Shown here one piece after another: positions 27,666 to 37,165 of a stretch of 64,000 nt of DNA; the stretch's first letter is position 1; every line of letters begins with the position of its first letter. The DNA is from Nitratireductor thuwali (lineage in GTDB: Bacteria; Pseudomonadota; Alphaproteobacteria; Rhizobiales; Rhizobiaceae). The DNA lies in assembly GCF_036621415.1 (NCBI RefSeq), contig NZ_CP030941.1:992001-1056000 (forward strand), in the 5' to 3' direction. A program made the position numbers and the translations under genes. The notes under the pieces were generated by a model. That model did not search any database, was not told the DNA's origin, and worked only from the letters and a program-made list of their open reading frames with translations.

Positions 27666-28739
27666 ATGGTAAACCGAGAGCGAGAAACGAGCGTGGCGCG
27701 GAAAGCGCCGCGGATAACATTCCCCTCCTGCAGTCCGCCCCTGCTGCGTGACATGGTCTTGAAGAGCGGCTTGCCGCGGGTCCATGTGCCGGCAAGTCTG
27801 CATCTTCCCGCACCGGTAACAGGCAACCGGTCGGCGGTTGTCGTCATGCAGGGGCTTGGCGGGCCCAAAGATCACCGGGAGCGCGCCTATGGAGCTTTCC
27901 TGGCAGAAAGGGGGTACATCGCGCTCGTGCCCGACAGCTTTGCCGGCCGCAGCATCAGATGGCGCTTCGACGACATTCGCGCGCTCTTCCTGACGGAGTC
28001 GATGATGCTGGCGGATGCCTTTGCCGCGCTGCGCTATCTGGCCGGAAGGCCAGATGTCGACCCGCGCCGGGTCTTCATCATCGGTTTTTCCTATGGCGGG
28101 ATGATCTCGGTGCTCACCGCCTATCGTCAGCTGGCCGATCTATTCCTGCCGGGAGGACCCCGCTTTGCCGGTCACGTCTCCTATTACGGATGCAGCATTC
28201 CGCGACTTGAGGATCCGCGAACCACCGGAAGTCCGGTGCTCATGCTGCTTGCGCGGCGGGATCGAAATGTCTGCCCCGAACGGTCCGAGCAGATCGCGGC
28301 AGATCTGCAGATAGGCGGTTCCCCGACACACCTCGAAACGTTCGACGCTTACCATCAGTGGGACGGAGACGACGTGAAGGCACGCCACGTGCTCTTCAAC
28401 CTCCGGCGGTGCCGCATGCATCTCGACCGCAGGAACGAGGTGTTCGACGAGTGCACCGGCCTGCGCATGAGGGGCATGGTAAGTCGCGCAGTGCTCATTG
28501 CCATGTCCGTCGATCCCAAGGGATATACGATCCAGCAGGATCTGGAGACCCAGCGCGTATCTGACCGCCTGCTGCTTTCGCTCCTGCGGAACGCCACGCA
28601 CGCTGGGAACGAAAGCGCGTTCCTACCCGAGCGCCTGCATTCACCTGCACCGGCCACGGTGAGTAGTGGCACAAGCAGGATCCACCACCGCCGCGGTTCC
28701 GATGAGGTGAGGCATGAAGAATATCACGACAACCCCTGA
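27666..28739 (+). CDS. Dienelactone-hydrolase-family alpha/beta hydrolase
   Basis: The 357-residue product is an alpha/beta hydrolase of the DLH type. It shows VVVMQGLGGPKDHRERAYGAFLAERGYIALVPDSF, a nucleophile elbow GFSYGG (about residue 138; Ser instead of the Cys of true dienelactone hydrolases), an acid in LARRDRN and a histidine in DAYHQWDGD. No signal peptide. The C-terminal 100 residues beyond the fold are basic and unrecognised. The start is weakly supported; ATG at about residue 30 is an alternative. It overlaps olsB by 26 bases, so the two are co-translated. Confidence 0.8.
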   Translation: MVNRERETSVARKAPRITFPSCSPPLLRDMVLKSGLPRVHVPASLHLPAPVTGNRSAVVVMQGLGGPKDHRERAYGAFLAERGYIALVPDSFAGRSIRWRFDDIRALFLTESMMLADAFAALRYLAGRPDVDPRRVFIIGFSYGGMISVLTAYRQLADLFLPGGPRFAGHVSYYGCSIPRLEDPRTTGSPVLMLLARRDRNVCPERSEQIAADLQIGGSPTHLETFDAYHQWDGDDVKARHVLFNLRRCRMHLDRRNEVFDECTGLRMRGMVSRAVLIAMSVDPKGYTIQQDLETQRVSDRLLLSLLRNATHAGNESAFLPERLHSPAPATVSSGTSRIHHRRGSDEVRHEEYHDNP

Positions 28740-29577
28740 TGCAACGATCGGATCCATCGGCCAGATCGGCGGCCGGCTGGGTCGCGCCGGTTCCCTGGAA
28801 GCTCGAGTGACCACGAGCGAAGAGGATATCCAGGAAGCCCAGCGAATCCGCTACAAGGTCTTCTACGAGGAGCTCTCCGCCACGCCCACGCCGGTTGCAA
28901 GGCGTGCAAGGCGCGACGTCGATGCATTCGACCCGATCTGCGACCACCTCGTCATTCTCGATAGGGATCGTCTCACACGCCAGAAGAGGCGCCCCATCGT
29001 CGGAACCTACAGGTTGCTGCGGCAGGAGGTGGCGGAGGCTCATCAAGGCTTCTATTCGGCCAGCGAGTTTGAGATATCGGACCTGGTCCAACGAAACAGG
29101 CCGCTTCAATTCCTCGAACTCGGTCGCTCCTGCGTCCTTCCCGGCTACCGCAGGAAACGTACGCTGGAGCTGCTTTGGCACGCGATCTGGCGCTACTGCC
29201 TCATGCACCGCATAGATGTCCTTTTCGGCTGCGCCAGCCTGCCGGGCACGGACGTGGACCGGTTTGCCGTACCGCTAAGCTTCCTGCACCACACGGCCTC
29301 TGCACCGCCCCAATGGTATGTGCGGGCGGTACCCTCCAGGCGGATCGAGATGAACCGCATCGAGCCCGGAAAGATCGATAGGCGTTCAGCCCTTCGCCTC
29401 CTGCCGCCGCTCGTCCGGGGCTATCTCAACCTCGGCGCCTATTTCGGCGATGGGGCCGTTGCGGACGAACAGTTCAAGACGATCGACGTGATGACCGTTC
29501 TTCCCGTCTCGCGCATCCGCAAGGGCTACATCACCTATTTCGACCCCGATGCCGGAAGGCAGAAAGCCCAGCCGTGA
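28714..29577 (+). CDS. olsB: OlsB-type ornithine N-acyltransferase
   Basis: The 287-residue GNAT-fold protein matches OlsB in length and motifs: the AQRIRYKVFYEE motif (about residues 44-55), VDAFDPICDHLVILD (about 68-82), IVGTYRLL, and FLELGRSCVLPGYRRKRTLELLWHAI (about 132-160). OlsB transfers a 3-hydroxyacyl chain from acyl carrier protein to ornithine, giving lyso-ornithine lipid, made under phosphate limitation. OlsA, which adds the second chain, is not next to it here and must lie elsewhere. GAGGTGAGG precedes the ATG. It overlaps the DLH-family gene upstream and the start of the secreted-protein frame downstream. Confidence 0.82.
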   Translation: MKNITTTPDATIGSIGQIGGRLGRAGSLEARVTTSEEDIQEAQRIRYKVFYEELSATPTPVARRARRDVDAFDPICDHLVILDRDRLTRQKRRPIVGTYRLLRQEVAEAHQGFYSASEFEISDLVQRNRPLQFLELGRSCVLPGYRRKRTLELLWHAIWRYCLMHRIDVLFGCASLPGTDVDRFAVPLSFLHHTASAPPQWYVRAVPSRRIEMNRIEPGKIDRRSALRLLPPLVRGYLNLGAYFGDGAVADEQFKTIDVMTVLPVSRIRKGYITYFDPDAGRQKAQP

Positions 29578-29672
29578 AGCTTGGACGGATGAGTGCCCGA
29601 TTCGCGGCGGCAAGGAACGTTTCCGCCTGCATCGGCATTCGGAAAGACAAACGCAACAGGTCCGGTCGTCTC

Positions 29673-30179
29673 ATGAAAATGAACCTTGCCTCCGCCGCGG
29701 CGGTCATGCTCGTGAACTTGCCGATGGTCTCGGCGGCGCAAGAGGATTCCCTCGACCGGTTCGCCGGAACCTGGTCGGGCTCCGGCACGGTCCAGGTCAA
29801 CTTCCAGTCACAGCCTCGCGACGTAAGCTGCGACCTGGCAGGCGTCAGCGGCGGGCAATCCATATCGATCAGCGGAACCTGTCGCGCCTATCTCGTCTTT
29901 ACCCGTCGTATCGGCGTAAAGCTCGCCCTGAACCCGCAATCACAAAAATATACGGGAACCTATATGGGCTCGCCCGCAGGGCCCGCGCATCTGTCCGGAA
30001 CGATGGAGAACGGCAGTCTCGACCTCACGATCACCTGGCCGAAGGAGATAAATGGCGACCGCACGGCGCTGATGAGAGTGGCCAGCGATAGCGGTAGCCT
30101 GCACATAACCGTGTCCGATCGCGTCGGCGGCGAGGGGGAGTTGCGCACGATGACAGACATCGCGCTGACGCAAAGCTGA
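29673..30179 (+). CDS. Secreted protein of unknown function
   Basis: Using ATG 29673 the product has 168 residues: a signal peptide (MNLASAAAVMLVNLPMVSAA) and an all-beta domain, LDRFAGTWSGSGTVQVNF, KYTGTYMGSPAGPAHLSGTME and LDLTITWPKEINGDRTALMRV, resembling small periplasmic beta-barrel proteins conserved in rhizobia. The frame is open to 29574 but residues before 29673 are basic and have no signal. It follows olsB closely and is probably co-transcribed. Two cysteines (DVSCDLAG, SGTCRAY) could pair. Confidence 0.7.
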   Translation: MKMNLASAAAVMLVNLPMVSAAQEDSLDRFAGTWSGSGTVQVNFQSQPRDVSCDLAGVSGGQSISISGTCRAYLVFTRRIGVKLALNPQSQKYTGTYMGSPAGPAHLSGTMENGSLDLTITWPKEINGDRTALMRVASDSGSLHITVSDRVGGEGELRTMTDIALTQS

Positions 30180-30199
30180 AGGCCGTCGCTCCGGCAGGG

Positions 30200-31585
30200 C
30201 TATGCGCTAACCAGCCGCACCGGATACCGCGTGCCGCTCTCGGCGAAAAAATCCTCGAACCGTCGCAGCGGCAAGGGAGGTGGAAGCGGGTAGCGGTCCC
30301 GAATCCGCACGATGTCGGTGTGATATCGAGCAAGAGCGGAAAAATGGTGGGGATAGGCGCGTTCGTTGACCCCTACAAAGGCGCCATGGCCCCGGGCCCG
30401 GCGCAGGAGGCCGCGCCAGTCGTCGAGGGAGGGCAGGCCGACAGACTCCGTGCCGTGCGGGAAGATCATGAGCCCTATCTCCCCGAAGGGCTCGCTCCGC
30501 TCCAGATAGGCGTGAAGCGCGGCAAAGGAGGATGCCGCGTTGAAAGTGGCCCAGTAGGGTGTCGAGCCCGTGCGCAGCGCCCAGTGAGGCTCGACGAGGG
30601 CGAACGAGCTCACCAGCAGGCGGTCGCTCGCCAGACCGCGTTCGCGATGCCACTGGCGGTGCAGGTCCGCGACCGGGGCGCTCAGATCGTCGGGCTGTTC
30701 GTAGGCCAGCCGCAGGACACGCAGCCCCAGTTCCTTCGCCAGCCCTTCGATCTCCCGGCCCAGGTCGGGCTCGAAACCCCATTCGGCCTCCGGACTCTCG
30801 CCATCGGGCTCGGGCGGATCCCATTTCTCCAGGTCGACGCCATACCGCTTCAGGTATTCGGCAACGCGGCGGCTGCCGCGCAGATACTCGTCCGGCTCCA
30901 TGCCGCCCACGGCGCCGAACTGGAAGACATAGCGCCCATCCACGCGCGTGACGGGCCAGCGCTTCGTGCAGTCCGACAGGATGATGGTTCCGCCCGGCTG
31001 GAGGCGGTCCCGCAGGAACCGGCGATAGGCACCCGGCAGGTGGCGGAACTTGGTGCGAAAATAGGTGATGTACTGCAGGGACAGCCGATCCTGGCTGGGG
31101 TCGTGCATCTGGTGGAGCTGAATGTTGGGATTGGATCCGAGCAACGCGTCGCCCGCCTGCCTGGCCTGCTGGAGATCGCCCCGCGGGTCGTCGACGCCGC
31201 GGCCCTTTCGCCTGAGCGCGACGAGGAAGGTCTGCGGCAGCCACGGAACGCCGAGAGCGGTCGCAAGATGTGCCAAGGCGCCGTTGGAAGAACCGATAAA
31301 GACCGCCGGATAACGCCGCTGCGGGTAAAGTCCTGCAGCCCAATCCGCAATCTCGTCCAGGCCGATATCGCCGATGGAGCGGCGTGGAACCGCTTCCATG
31401 CCGGTAGCCGCCGCATAGATCTGCCGGCGGAGCGGAACGGGCAGCATGTCGGAAAGACGCACGGGGGCTTCGAGCAATCTCGAATGGCCGAGCGCGGGGA
31501 ACCCTTGGCCGCGAATCGCGCATGCCGTCGCCTGCAGGAGCGCAGCGGAGGAATCGAAGCCGGCAATACCGTAGGGCGTCTTCAC
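30200..31585 (-). CDS. Conserved protein of unknown function (461 aa)
   Basis: The GTG at 31585 is the likely start, because GGAGGAGGGGAGA lies six bases before it; the frame continues seven codons upstream across that site. I do not recognise the family. The N-terminal half has an alpha/beta appearance (YPAVFIGSSNGALAHLATALGVPWLPQTFLVAL, a serine in GSSNG; GGTIILSDCTKRWPV). The C-terminal half includes ALVEPHWALRTGSTPYWATFN and EIGLMIFPHGTES. No signal peptide or membrane helix. It follows the site-2-protease-like gene by 39 bases on the same strand. Confidence 0.7.
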   Translation of the reverse strand: MKTPYGIAGFDSSAALLQATACAIRGQGFPALGHSRLLEAPVRLSDMLPVPLRRQIYAAATGMEAVPRRSIGDIGLDEIADWAAGLYPQRRYPAVFIGSSNGALAHLATALGVPWLPQTFLVALRRKGRGVDDPRGDLQQARQAGDALLGSNPNIQLHQMHDPSQDRLSLQYITYFRTKFRHLPGAYRRFLRDRLQPGGTIILSDCTKRWPVTRVDGRYVFQFGAVGGMEPDEYLRGSRRVAEYLKRYGVDLEKWDPPEPDGESPEAEWGFEPDLGREIEGLAKELGLRVLRLAYEQPDDLSAPVADLHRQWHRERGLASDRLLVSSFALVEPHWALRTGSTPYWATFNAASSFAALHAYLERSEPFGEIGLMIFPHGTESVGLPSLDDWRGLLRRARGHGAFVGVNERAYPHHFSALARYHTDIVRIRDRYPLPPPLPLRRFEDFFAESGTRYPVRLVSA

Positions 31586-31624
31586 GATCGGTCTCCCCTC
31601 CTCCACTTGGCTGTTGCACGGTCG

Positions 31625-32407
31625 TCACGGGCGCTGCGGAGCGGCGCGATCGCGCTTGTCAAAAAGAGCAACCGCGCCGATCAGCAGCCCAAGCAGCATC
31701 AGCCACAACCCCGCCAGGACACCGCCCGACGCGGCGATCCACGCCCCCGCGGCCAGGATCGCCGATGCGATGGCGCCGGCGATCGCCCGGGCGATCCTCG
31801 TGGCCTTCCCGGCGTCCTCGATCCAGTGCGTCAGAGCCGATCGCAGCACGCGGCCACTGCTCAATGGATATGCCGGCAGGAGCCCTATTGCCGCAACGAT
31901 CCCGTTGAAGCCCATCAGAAACAGGGCCACGCCGAGAGCCGCGAGGGACATACGGGGCCCGGCTTCGAGGACAAAGAAGGCAAAGAGCAGCACGGCGAGC
32001 GCGATGCTGGCCAGGAGCCCCGCCGCCGCCGCTTTCAGCTCCGCCTTTACCCTTCCAGGAGGCGCGGCGGCAACGCCGCCGAAGATGAACAAGGTGACGG
32101 CATCGAGGGGAACGCCGGCACGGCGCGCCACGAATATATGGGTCAGTTCGCGCAGCATCAGCGACAGCACCACCCCGCAGGTCGCCGCCAGCGCCATGCC
32201 CCAATATGCCGTGCCGGAGAGCTCCGGCACGAGGGCCGGCATCGTCACCTCGGACAACGTCCAAAGAAGCAGCGGCGCAACGGCGATCCATGAGACGTCC
32301 GCCGAAACAGTCACGCCGGCCACGGTGAGCAGCATGAAGCGGCGGGTGAGCATGTCGGTGAAACGATTTGCTGGATTATCCGTTCCAAGGGAAGGTTGAG
32401 CGAGCAT
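31625..32407 (-). CDS. Site-2-protease-like membrane protein, metal ligands lost
   Basis: About 260 residues with six membrane segments and the layout of M50B/SpoIVFB-type site-2 proteases. At the HExxH position the sequence is LRELTHIFVARRAGVP: the first His is Arg. At the second motif, usually NLLPxxPLDGGR, it reads GLLPAYPLSSGRVLR: the ligand Asp is Ser. The protein is thus unlikely to bind catalytic zinc and may be a pseudo-protease. Start uncertain: ATG 32407, which forms a palindromic GCATGC with the divergent gene's ATG at 32406, or ATG 32353. It is followed by the unknown 461-residue gene in the same transcript. Confidence 0.75.
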   Translation of the reverse strand: MLAQPSLGTDNPANRFTDMLTRRFMLLTVAGVTVSADVSWIAVAPLLLWTLSEVTMPALVPELSGTAYWGMALAATCGVVLSLMLRELTHIFVARRAGVPLDAVTLFIFGGVAAAPPGRVKAELKAAAAGLLASIALAVLLFAFFVLEAGPRMSLAALGVALFLMGFNGIVAAIGLLPAYPLSSGRVLRSALTHWIEDAGKATRIARAIAGAIASAILAAGAWIAASGGVLAGLWLMLLGLLIGAVALFDKRDRAAPQRP

Positions 32408-33302
32408 GCCTGTTGTGACCAGACCGATAATATCGCGCCGCCGGTTCCTGCAATATGCCAGCGCAGCCGCGGCGGCTTTTCCGCAGAGCGGCGGCGCGGC
32501 TCTTCCCGTGCCCGCCGGCCGCCGCATCATGAGCGACGATTCGGCCGTGCTGCGCAGCACCTTCACCCAGGCAGGCGAGCGCATGATCCATGCGCTGGTC
32601 TCGGTCCTGCCGGCGCCACGTCAGGCGCCGCCGGTCGTGCTGGTGCATGGGCTGGCCCTGTCGGGACAGTATATGGTGCCCACCGCCGACGAGCTGGCGC
32701 CGCATTATCATGTCCTCGTGCCGGACTTCCCGGGCTTCGGTGACAGCGAAAAACCCTCGCGCGCACTCGACGTGCCGTTGCTTGCGGATGCACTGGCAGG
32801 ATGGATGGAGACGGTCGGTTGCCCGCGGGCGGCGCTTCTGGGAAACTCCTTCGGCTGCCAGATCATCGTCGACTTCGCAGCGCGCTACCCGCATTTGGTC
32901 GCCTGCGCAGTGCTTCAGGGGCCGACGACCCCGCCCGACGAAAGGAGCTGGCTGATGCAGTTCATCCGCTGGCAGCAGAATTCCCAGTACAATCCGCCGA
33001 AGATGGGCAAGGTGGCCGGTATCGACTACGCCAAATGCGGCATTACACGCGCCTTGGCCACTTTCGAGTTTTCCCTGCGCGACGAGCCGGAAGAAAAACT
33101 GGCCGCCATCCAGGCGCCGACGCTCGTCGTGCGCGGAGCCAAGGATCCCATCTGCCGCCAATACTGGGCCGAGCGGGTCGCGGCGGCGCTGCCCAACGGC
33201 CGGCTCGAGATCATACCGGATGTGGCGCACACCCTGGTCTTCACGTCGCCTGAGGCACTCGTCTCCGTCAGCCGTCCCTTCATAGACGCGGTGACGCGAT
33301 AG
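32406..33302 (+). CDS. Tat-exported alpha/beta hydrolase
   Basis: A 298-residue protein with a twin-arginine-type leader (SRRRFLQYASAAAAAF) followed by an alpha/beta hydrolase fold. Motifs are VVLVHGLALSGQ (oxyanion region), the nucleophile elbow GNSFG (about residue 145), an acid in VRGAKDPICRQ, and the histidine in DVAHTLVF. Hydrolases of this type act on esters, lactones or C-C bonds; the substrate is not predictable. GGAAGG about ten bases before the ATG supports the start. It is divergent from the site-2-protease-like gene. Confidence 0.82.
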   Translation: MPVVTRPIISRRRFLQYASAAAAAFPQSGGAALPVPAGRRIMSDDSAVLRSTFTQAGERMIHALVSVLPAPRQAPPVVLVHGLALSGQYMVPTADELAPHYHVLVPDFPGFGDSEKPSRALDVPLLADALAGWMETVGCPRAALLGNSFGCQIIVDFAARYPHLVACAVLQGPTTPPDERSWLMQFIRWQQNSQYNPPKMGKVAGIDYAKCGITRALATFEFSLRDEPEEKLAAIQAPTLVVRGAKDPICRQYWAERVAAALPNGRLEIIPDVAHTLVFTSPEALVSVSRPFIDAVTR

Positions 33303-33430
33303 GACCTGAGGAACCCCCTGCCGACGAAACCACGAAAGCTTTTCGCCGGGTCGGAACAACATGGCTGAGCTGCAGAAGCCGGCTCTTGTGCCGCGTCCTT
33401 GCCCAAGGGGGCTGGCGCTCCACCGGCGCC

Positions 33431-35392
33431 CTACTCCGCCGCATGCCGCGTCTGCCGGTCCATCCCTTCGGTAAGCTTGGCGATTTCTTGCTCGTCGAGC
33501 GTCTCGCGTTCCAAAAGCGCTTCGGCGGTCCGGTCGAGGAATTCGCGGCGTTCCTCGATGAGGGCGACGCTCCGCTCGAATGCCTGGGCGACCAGGCTGC
33601 GGACCTCCTCGTCGATGGCATCGTGGGTCGCCTCGCCATGCTCGCGCGAGGTCGTCTGCTCGGGGCCCAGGAAGCCGCGGCGGTCGCGCTCGTAGGCGAC
33701 GTGGCCGAGGCGGTTGCTCATGCCGTAGCGGGTGATCATCGAGCGCGCGATGTCGGTGACTTTCTGCAGGTCGTCCGCCGCCCCCGTCGACAAGTGTCCG
33801 AAGACGATGTGCTCGGCCGCCCGGCCGCCGAGCAGCACGATCATCTTGTTGGTCAGCTCCTCCGCCGTCATCAGGAAGCGGTCCTCGGTCGGGCGCTGAA
33901 TGGTGTAGCCGAGCGCGCCCACGCCGCGCGGGATGATCGAGACCTTGTGCACCGGGTCGACGCCCGGGATCACCAGCGCGGCGAGCGCATGCCCCATCTC
34001 GTGATAGGCGACGATCCGGCGTTCGCGCGGGTTGATCAGGCGGTTGCGCTTTTCCAGCCCCGCAATGATGCGCTCGACGGCGTTCGAGAAATCCTCCATT
34101 TCGACGGCATCGGCGCCCCGGCGGGTGGCGAGCAGCGCCGCCTCGTTCACGAGGTTGGCAAGATCGGCGCCCGTGAAGCCCGGCGTCAGCGCTGCGACCT
34201 TCTCCGCCTCGACGTCCTCGGCCAGCGTCACCTTGCGCATATGCACCTTCAGGATGGCGATCCGCCCCGCCTTGTCGGGCCGGTCCACCAGCACCTGACG
34301 GTCGAAGCGGCCGGCGCGCAGCAGCGCGGGATCGAGCACCTCCGGCCGGTTGGTCGCGCCGAGGAGGACCAGGCCCGCCTCCTTGGTATCGAAACCGTCG
34401 AGCTCGACAAGGAGTTGGTTCAGCGTCTGCTCCTTTTCGTCGTGGCCGCCATAGGTGCCGCCCGGCGCGCGGGCGCGCCCGAGCGCGTCGAGCTCGTCGA
34501 TGAAGATGATGGCAGGCGCCTTCTCGCGGGCTTGCTGGAAAAGATCGCGCACGCGCGCGGCACCGACGCCGACGAACATCTCGACGAACTCGGAGCCGGA
34601 GATGGACAGGAACGGCACGCCGGCCTCGCCCGCCACCGCCTTGGCGAGCATGGTCTTGCCCGTGCCCGGCGGACCGACGAGGAGAACGCCCTTCGGCATG
34701 CGCCCGCCGAGCCGGCCGTAGCGGTCCGGATCCTTCAGGAAGTCGACCACCTCGACCAGTTCAGCCTTGGCCTCGTCGACCCCGGCGACATCCTCGAAGG
34801 TGATGCCGGTGTCGGTCTCGACATAGATCTTGGCCTTGGACTTGCCGATCTGCATAAGCCCGCCGCCAAGGCCGCCGGACTGCGCCAGCCGCCGCGACAG
34901 ATAGAACCAGAGCCCGACGAAGAGGGCGACCGGGATCACCCAGGAAAGGAGCGTCGGGATGATGTTGCTCTCGATCGCACCCTCGACCTCGATGCCGAGC
35001 GCGGAGAGTTCCTCGACCAGCTCGGGATCGACCCGCGTCGTCACGAAGGGGCGGGTGGCAGTCTCACCCTCGGCGGCGCCGTCTTCCGGGAGCAGCGTGC
35101 CTTGAATGTAGTTCTCGGAAATCCGGACGTCCTCGATCCGGCCGGCCTCCGCCAGCCGGAGGAACTCGGTGTAGGAGAGCTGCTCGGTTCTCAGGCCCGT
35201 GACGACCGCCTGAACGAGCAGGAAGATCGCGATCGCGACGAGCCAGAACCAGATGTTGAAGCGGCCCTGCGGCGTCTTGCTGCCGTCGAGCAGACGCTTG
35301 TAGGCGTTCTTTGCCGGCCGGTCGGGCGGCTGCTCCGCAGAGCGCGTCTTCTCGCTATCGGACTCGTAATGCGTGGGATTGCTCCGGGCCAT
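33431..35392 (-). CDS. ftsH: ATP-dependent zinc metalloprotease FtsH
   Basis: The 653-residue product has the full FtsH layout. A first membrane helix ([20 protein letters not shown]), a periplasmic domain, a second helix ([18 protein letters not shown]), the AAA ATPase with Walker A GPPGTGKT and Walker [12 protein letters not shown] plus the SRH region [22 protein letters not shown], and the zinc protease motif HEMGH. It degrades misfolded and regulatory membrane proteins. Unlike the housekeeping FtsH it is not beside tilS, and its Gly-rich linker and extended N terminus suggest an accessory, stress-related paralogue. Confidence 0.93.
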   Translation of the reverse strand: MARSNPTHYESDSEKTRSAEQPPDRPAKNAYKRLLDGSKTPQGRFNIWFWLVAIAIFLLVQAVVTGLRTEQLSYTEFLRLAEAGRIEDVRISENYIQGTLLPEDGAAEGETATRPFVTTRVDPELVEELSALGIEVEGAIESNIIPTLLSWVIPVALFVGLWFYLSRRLAQSGGLGGGLMQIGKSKAKIYVETDTGITFEDVAGVDEAKAELVEVVDFLKDPDRYGRLGGRMPKGVLLVGPPGTGKTMLAKAVAGEAGVPFLSISGSEFVEMFVGVGAARVRDLFQQAREKAPAIIFIDELDALGRARAPGGTYGGHDEKEQTLNQLLVELDGFDTKEAGLVLLGATNRPEVLDPALLRAGRFDRQVLVDRPDKAGRIAILKVHMRKVTLAEDVEAEKVAALTPGFTGADLANLVNEAALLATRRGADAVEMEDFSNAVERIIAGLEKRNRLINPRERRIVAYHEMGHALAALVIPGVDPVHKVSIIPRGVGALGYTIQRPTEDRFLMTAEELTNKMIVLLGGRAAEHIVFGHLSTGAADDLQKVTDIARSMITRYGMSNRLGHVAYERDRRGFLGPEQTTSREHGEATHDAIDEEVRSLVAQAFERSVALIEERREFLDRTAEALLERETLDEQEIAKLTEGMDRQTRHAAE

Positions 35393-35569
35393 GAGGTCGA
35401 AATGCGGATTGCGCCGATCGGTTCCGGTTCACCTGGAACCTCAGGACATATTCCACGTCACGAAGGCGAAGTTCGATCTGCCGAACGGTCTCGCCTATCT
35501 TGACGCTCCCGTCGTGGCCAACGAGTTCGGACCAACACCGGCAACGTCAGTCGACTTGACCCACTGCGA

Positions 35570-36001
35570 TCAGGATGACGCCATGATCTCATTTCCACCG
35601 TCTTGAATATCGGCCTGGAGCCAACGGGGAGACAGATGGACGTCGATTGTCTGGAGCCGACCGGGACCGAGGTTCTCAAATCGATGCGGTACGCCTTTCG
35701 GACCGAGCACAACGTCGCCAGCTTCCGCATCTATCACCTTGTCTCCCACGAAGAAGCGCGCGTGCCCCTGTACGATGATGAAAATCTCATCATAGGGGTG
35801 AACATGCAACCTTGGCCCTTCGCCAGGCGTGTCATTGCCGTATGCCAAGATCGTGTTTGATGCGCCCAGCAATTCTCCGGCAATGTGACCGCGCCATGGT
35901 CCAGGAAGCGAGGGATCGAAAAGTCGTTCTTTCGCCGCCTGGCGCTCGTCCGGCATGACGGTTGCGGGGTCAAAGTCATGTCGAGCCATCAACGTATCCA
36001 C
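35570..36001 (-). CDS. Cupin-domain protein
   Basis: The 143-residue protein is a single-domain cupin: motif 1 RLHVHPYDEIFIIVQGHARFFVG (three potential metal ligands) and motif 2 GDVVLGPKGVPHRFENLG. Such proteins bind a metal and act as dioxygenases, isomerases or ligand sensors; none can be chosen here. It lies 177 bases upstream of ftsH on the same strand and may be independently expressed. A second ATG four codons in (35989) is possible. Confidence 0.8.
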   Translation of the reverse strand: MDTLMARHDFDPATVMPDERQAAKERLFDPSLPGPWRGHIAGELLGASNTILAYGNDTPGEGPRLHVHPYDEIFIIVQGHARFFVGDKVIDAEAGDVVLGPKGVPHRFENLGPGRLQTIDVHLSPRWLQADIQDGGNEIMASS

Positions 36002-36145
36002 TGGCCGTTATTCTGTTCGCCTACTCATAAGCCCGCGCAGAATTCGGTGCAAGATTCAGTAGTTCCGCATCTCGCACGGTGTGCGACGTAGAATTGACCC
36101 CAACAGCGCCAGTGGCTCCTTCTTCTATATTCGCCGGGGACGCGC

Positions 36146-37057
36146 TCATGCTCCCCGAGCCCCGTCCATCTCCCGAACGACGTCTTCGACAGGAGTTCTT
36201 TCGACTGCGAGTTCGGGAAGACCGGGAGCGTCGGGCGCGGCCACGTTGTCGCGCTGCATGAGGGCGATCTGGTTGCGGGTCAGCGGCGTTCCGGGCAGCC
36301 ATTCGCCCGCGATCGAAGCGACCCGCCACAACGCAAACGGCACCGGCACGAGGCGCACCGTCGAGCCTAGCTCCGTGGCCACGGATTGCACCAGTTCCCG
36401 GTATGTATATGTCCGCGGTCCCGAAAACTCATACCGCCCGGCATCGATAGGCGCGGCTTGCAGCAGGCGCCCTATGCCCTCGGCGACGTCCTCCACATGA
36501 ACCGGCTGCAGCCGGGTTTTGCCGCGGCCGAACAGCGGATAGACCGGCAGACGCCGGACGAGATTGCTGATGGCGGTCAGAAAGGCGTCGTCCGGGGCGA
36601 TCATGACGGCCGGCCGAACGATAATCGCATCGGCAAACTCTTCTCTCACGGCAATTTCCCCTTCGCCGCGCGCCCGGATGTAATCCGACGACGATGCCGG
36701 ATCCGAGCCGATGCCGGAGACGTGGATCAGTCGCTCGATGCCGCCTTTGCGGGCATTGCGCGCCACGCGCGCCGCGCCCTCGACGTGAACTGAGCGGAAC
36801 GTTGCGCCGCCGCGCTCCACATACAGGCTGACGGCATTGACCGCGCCGTGAGCATGCTCAAGAGCGGCGGCGACGGAAGCCTCGTCGTGTATGTCGGCCT
36901 TGACGGCTTCGACCTCGGCCGGTGCGAACAGGGTATCGGCGCGCGCCGGATGCCGCGACGCAACGCGGACATCAAAGCCATGCGCGAGCAGGTGCCGCGT
37001 GACGCGGCGGCCCAGAAAGCCGGTCCCGCCAAAGACGGTTACAAGTCGCTTCTTCAT
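36146..37057 (-). CDS. NAD(P)-binding protein, NDUFA9-like atypical SDR
   Basis: The 303-residue protein has the Rossmann motif VTVFGGTGFLGRRV at residues 6-19, ADIHDEASVAAAL, an atypical active site (LIHVSGIGSDPASSSDYIRARGEGE, where classical SDRs have YxxxK) and VRPAVMIAPDD. This matches the atypical SDR group of complex I subunit NDUFA9 and related bacterial proteins, which bind NAD(P) but often lack dehydrogenase activity. AAGGAG directly abuts the ATG. It belongs to a reverse-strand run that includes the phosphoribosyltransferase and hydrolase genes but is separated by 108 bases. Confidence 0.82.
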   Translation of the reverse strand: MKKRLVTVFGGTGFLGRRVTRHLLAHGFDVRVASRHPARADTLFAPAEVEAVKADIHDEASVAAALEHAHGAVNAVSLYVERGGATFRSVHVEGAARVARNARKGGIERLIHVSGIGSDPASSSDYIRARGEGEIAVREEFADAIIVRPAVMIAPDDAFLTAISNLVRRLPVYPLFGRGKTRLQPVHVEDVAEGIGRLLQAAPIDAGRYEFSGPRTYTYRELVQSVATELGSTVRLVPVPFALWRVASIAGEWLPGTPLTRNQIALMQRDNVAAPDAPGLPELAVERTPVEDVVREMDGARGA

Positions 37058-37165
37058 CTCCTTCGGGCCTGCGATTGATTCCGTCGCACGCTCTGGACGC
37101 CGTCATTTTGTCCGCGCATGCCACCGGCCGCCGCCAATCCGTTTCCCCGCGGATCTGCTTGGCGG

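Noticed and set aside
30320..32293. A 657-codon forward frame antisense to two reverse-strand genes
   Set aside because: It crosses two genes with good ribosome binding sites on the other strand and shows no protein family.
33386..35503. A 705-codon forward frame antisense to ftsH
   Set aside because: FtsH is complete and unmistakable on the reverse strand; the forward frame is Asp/His/Arg-rich and featureless.
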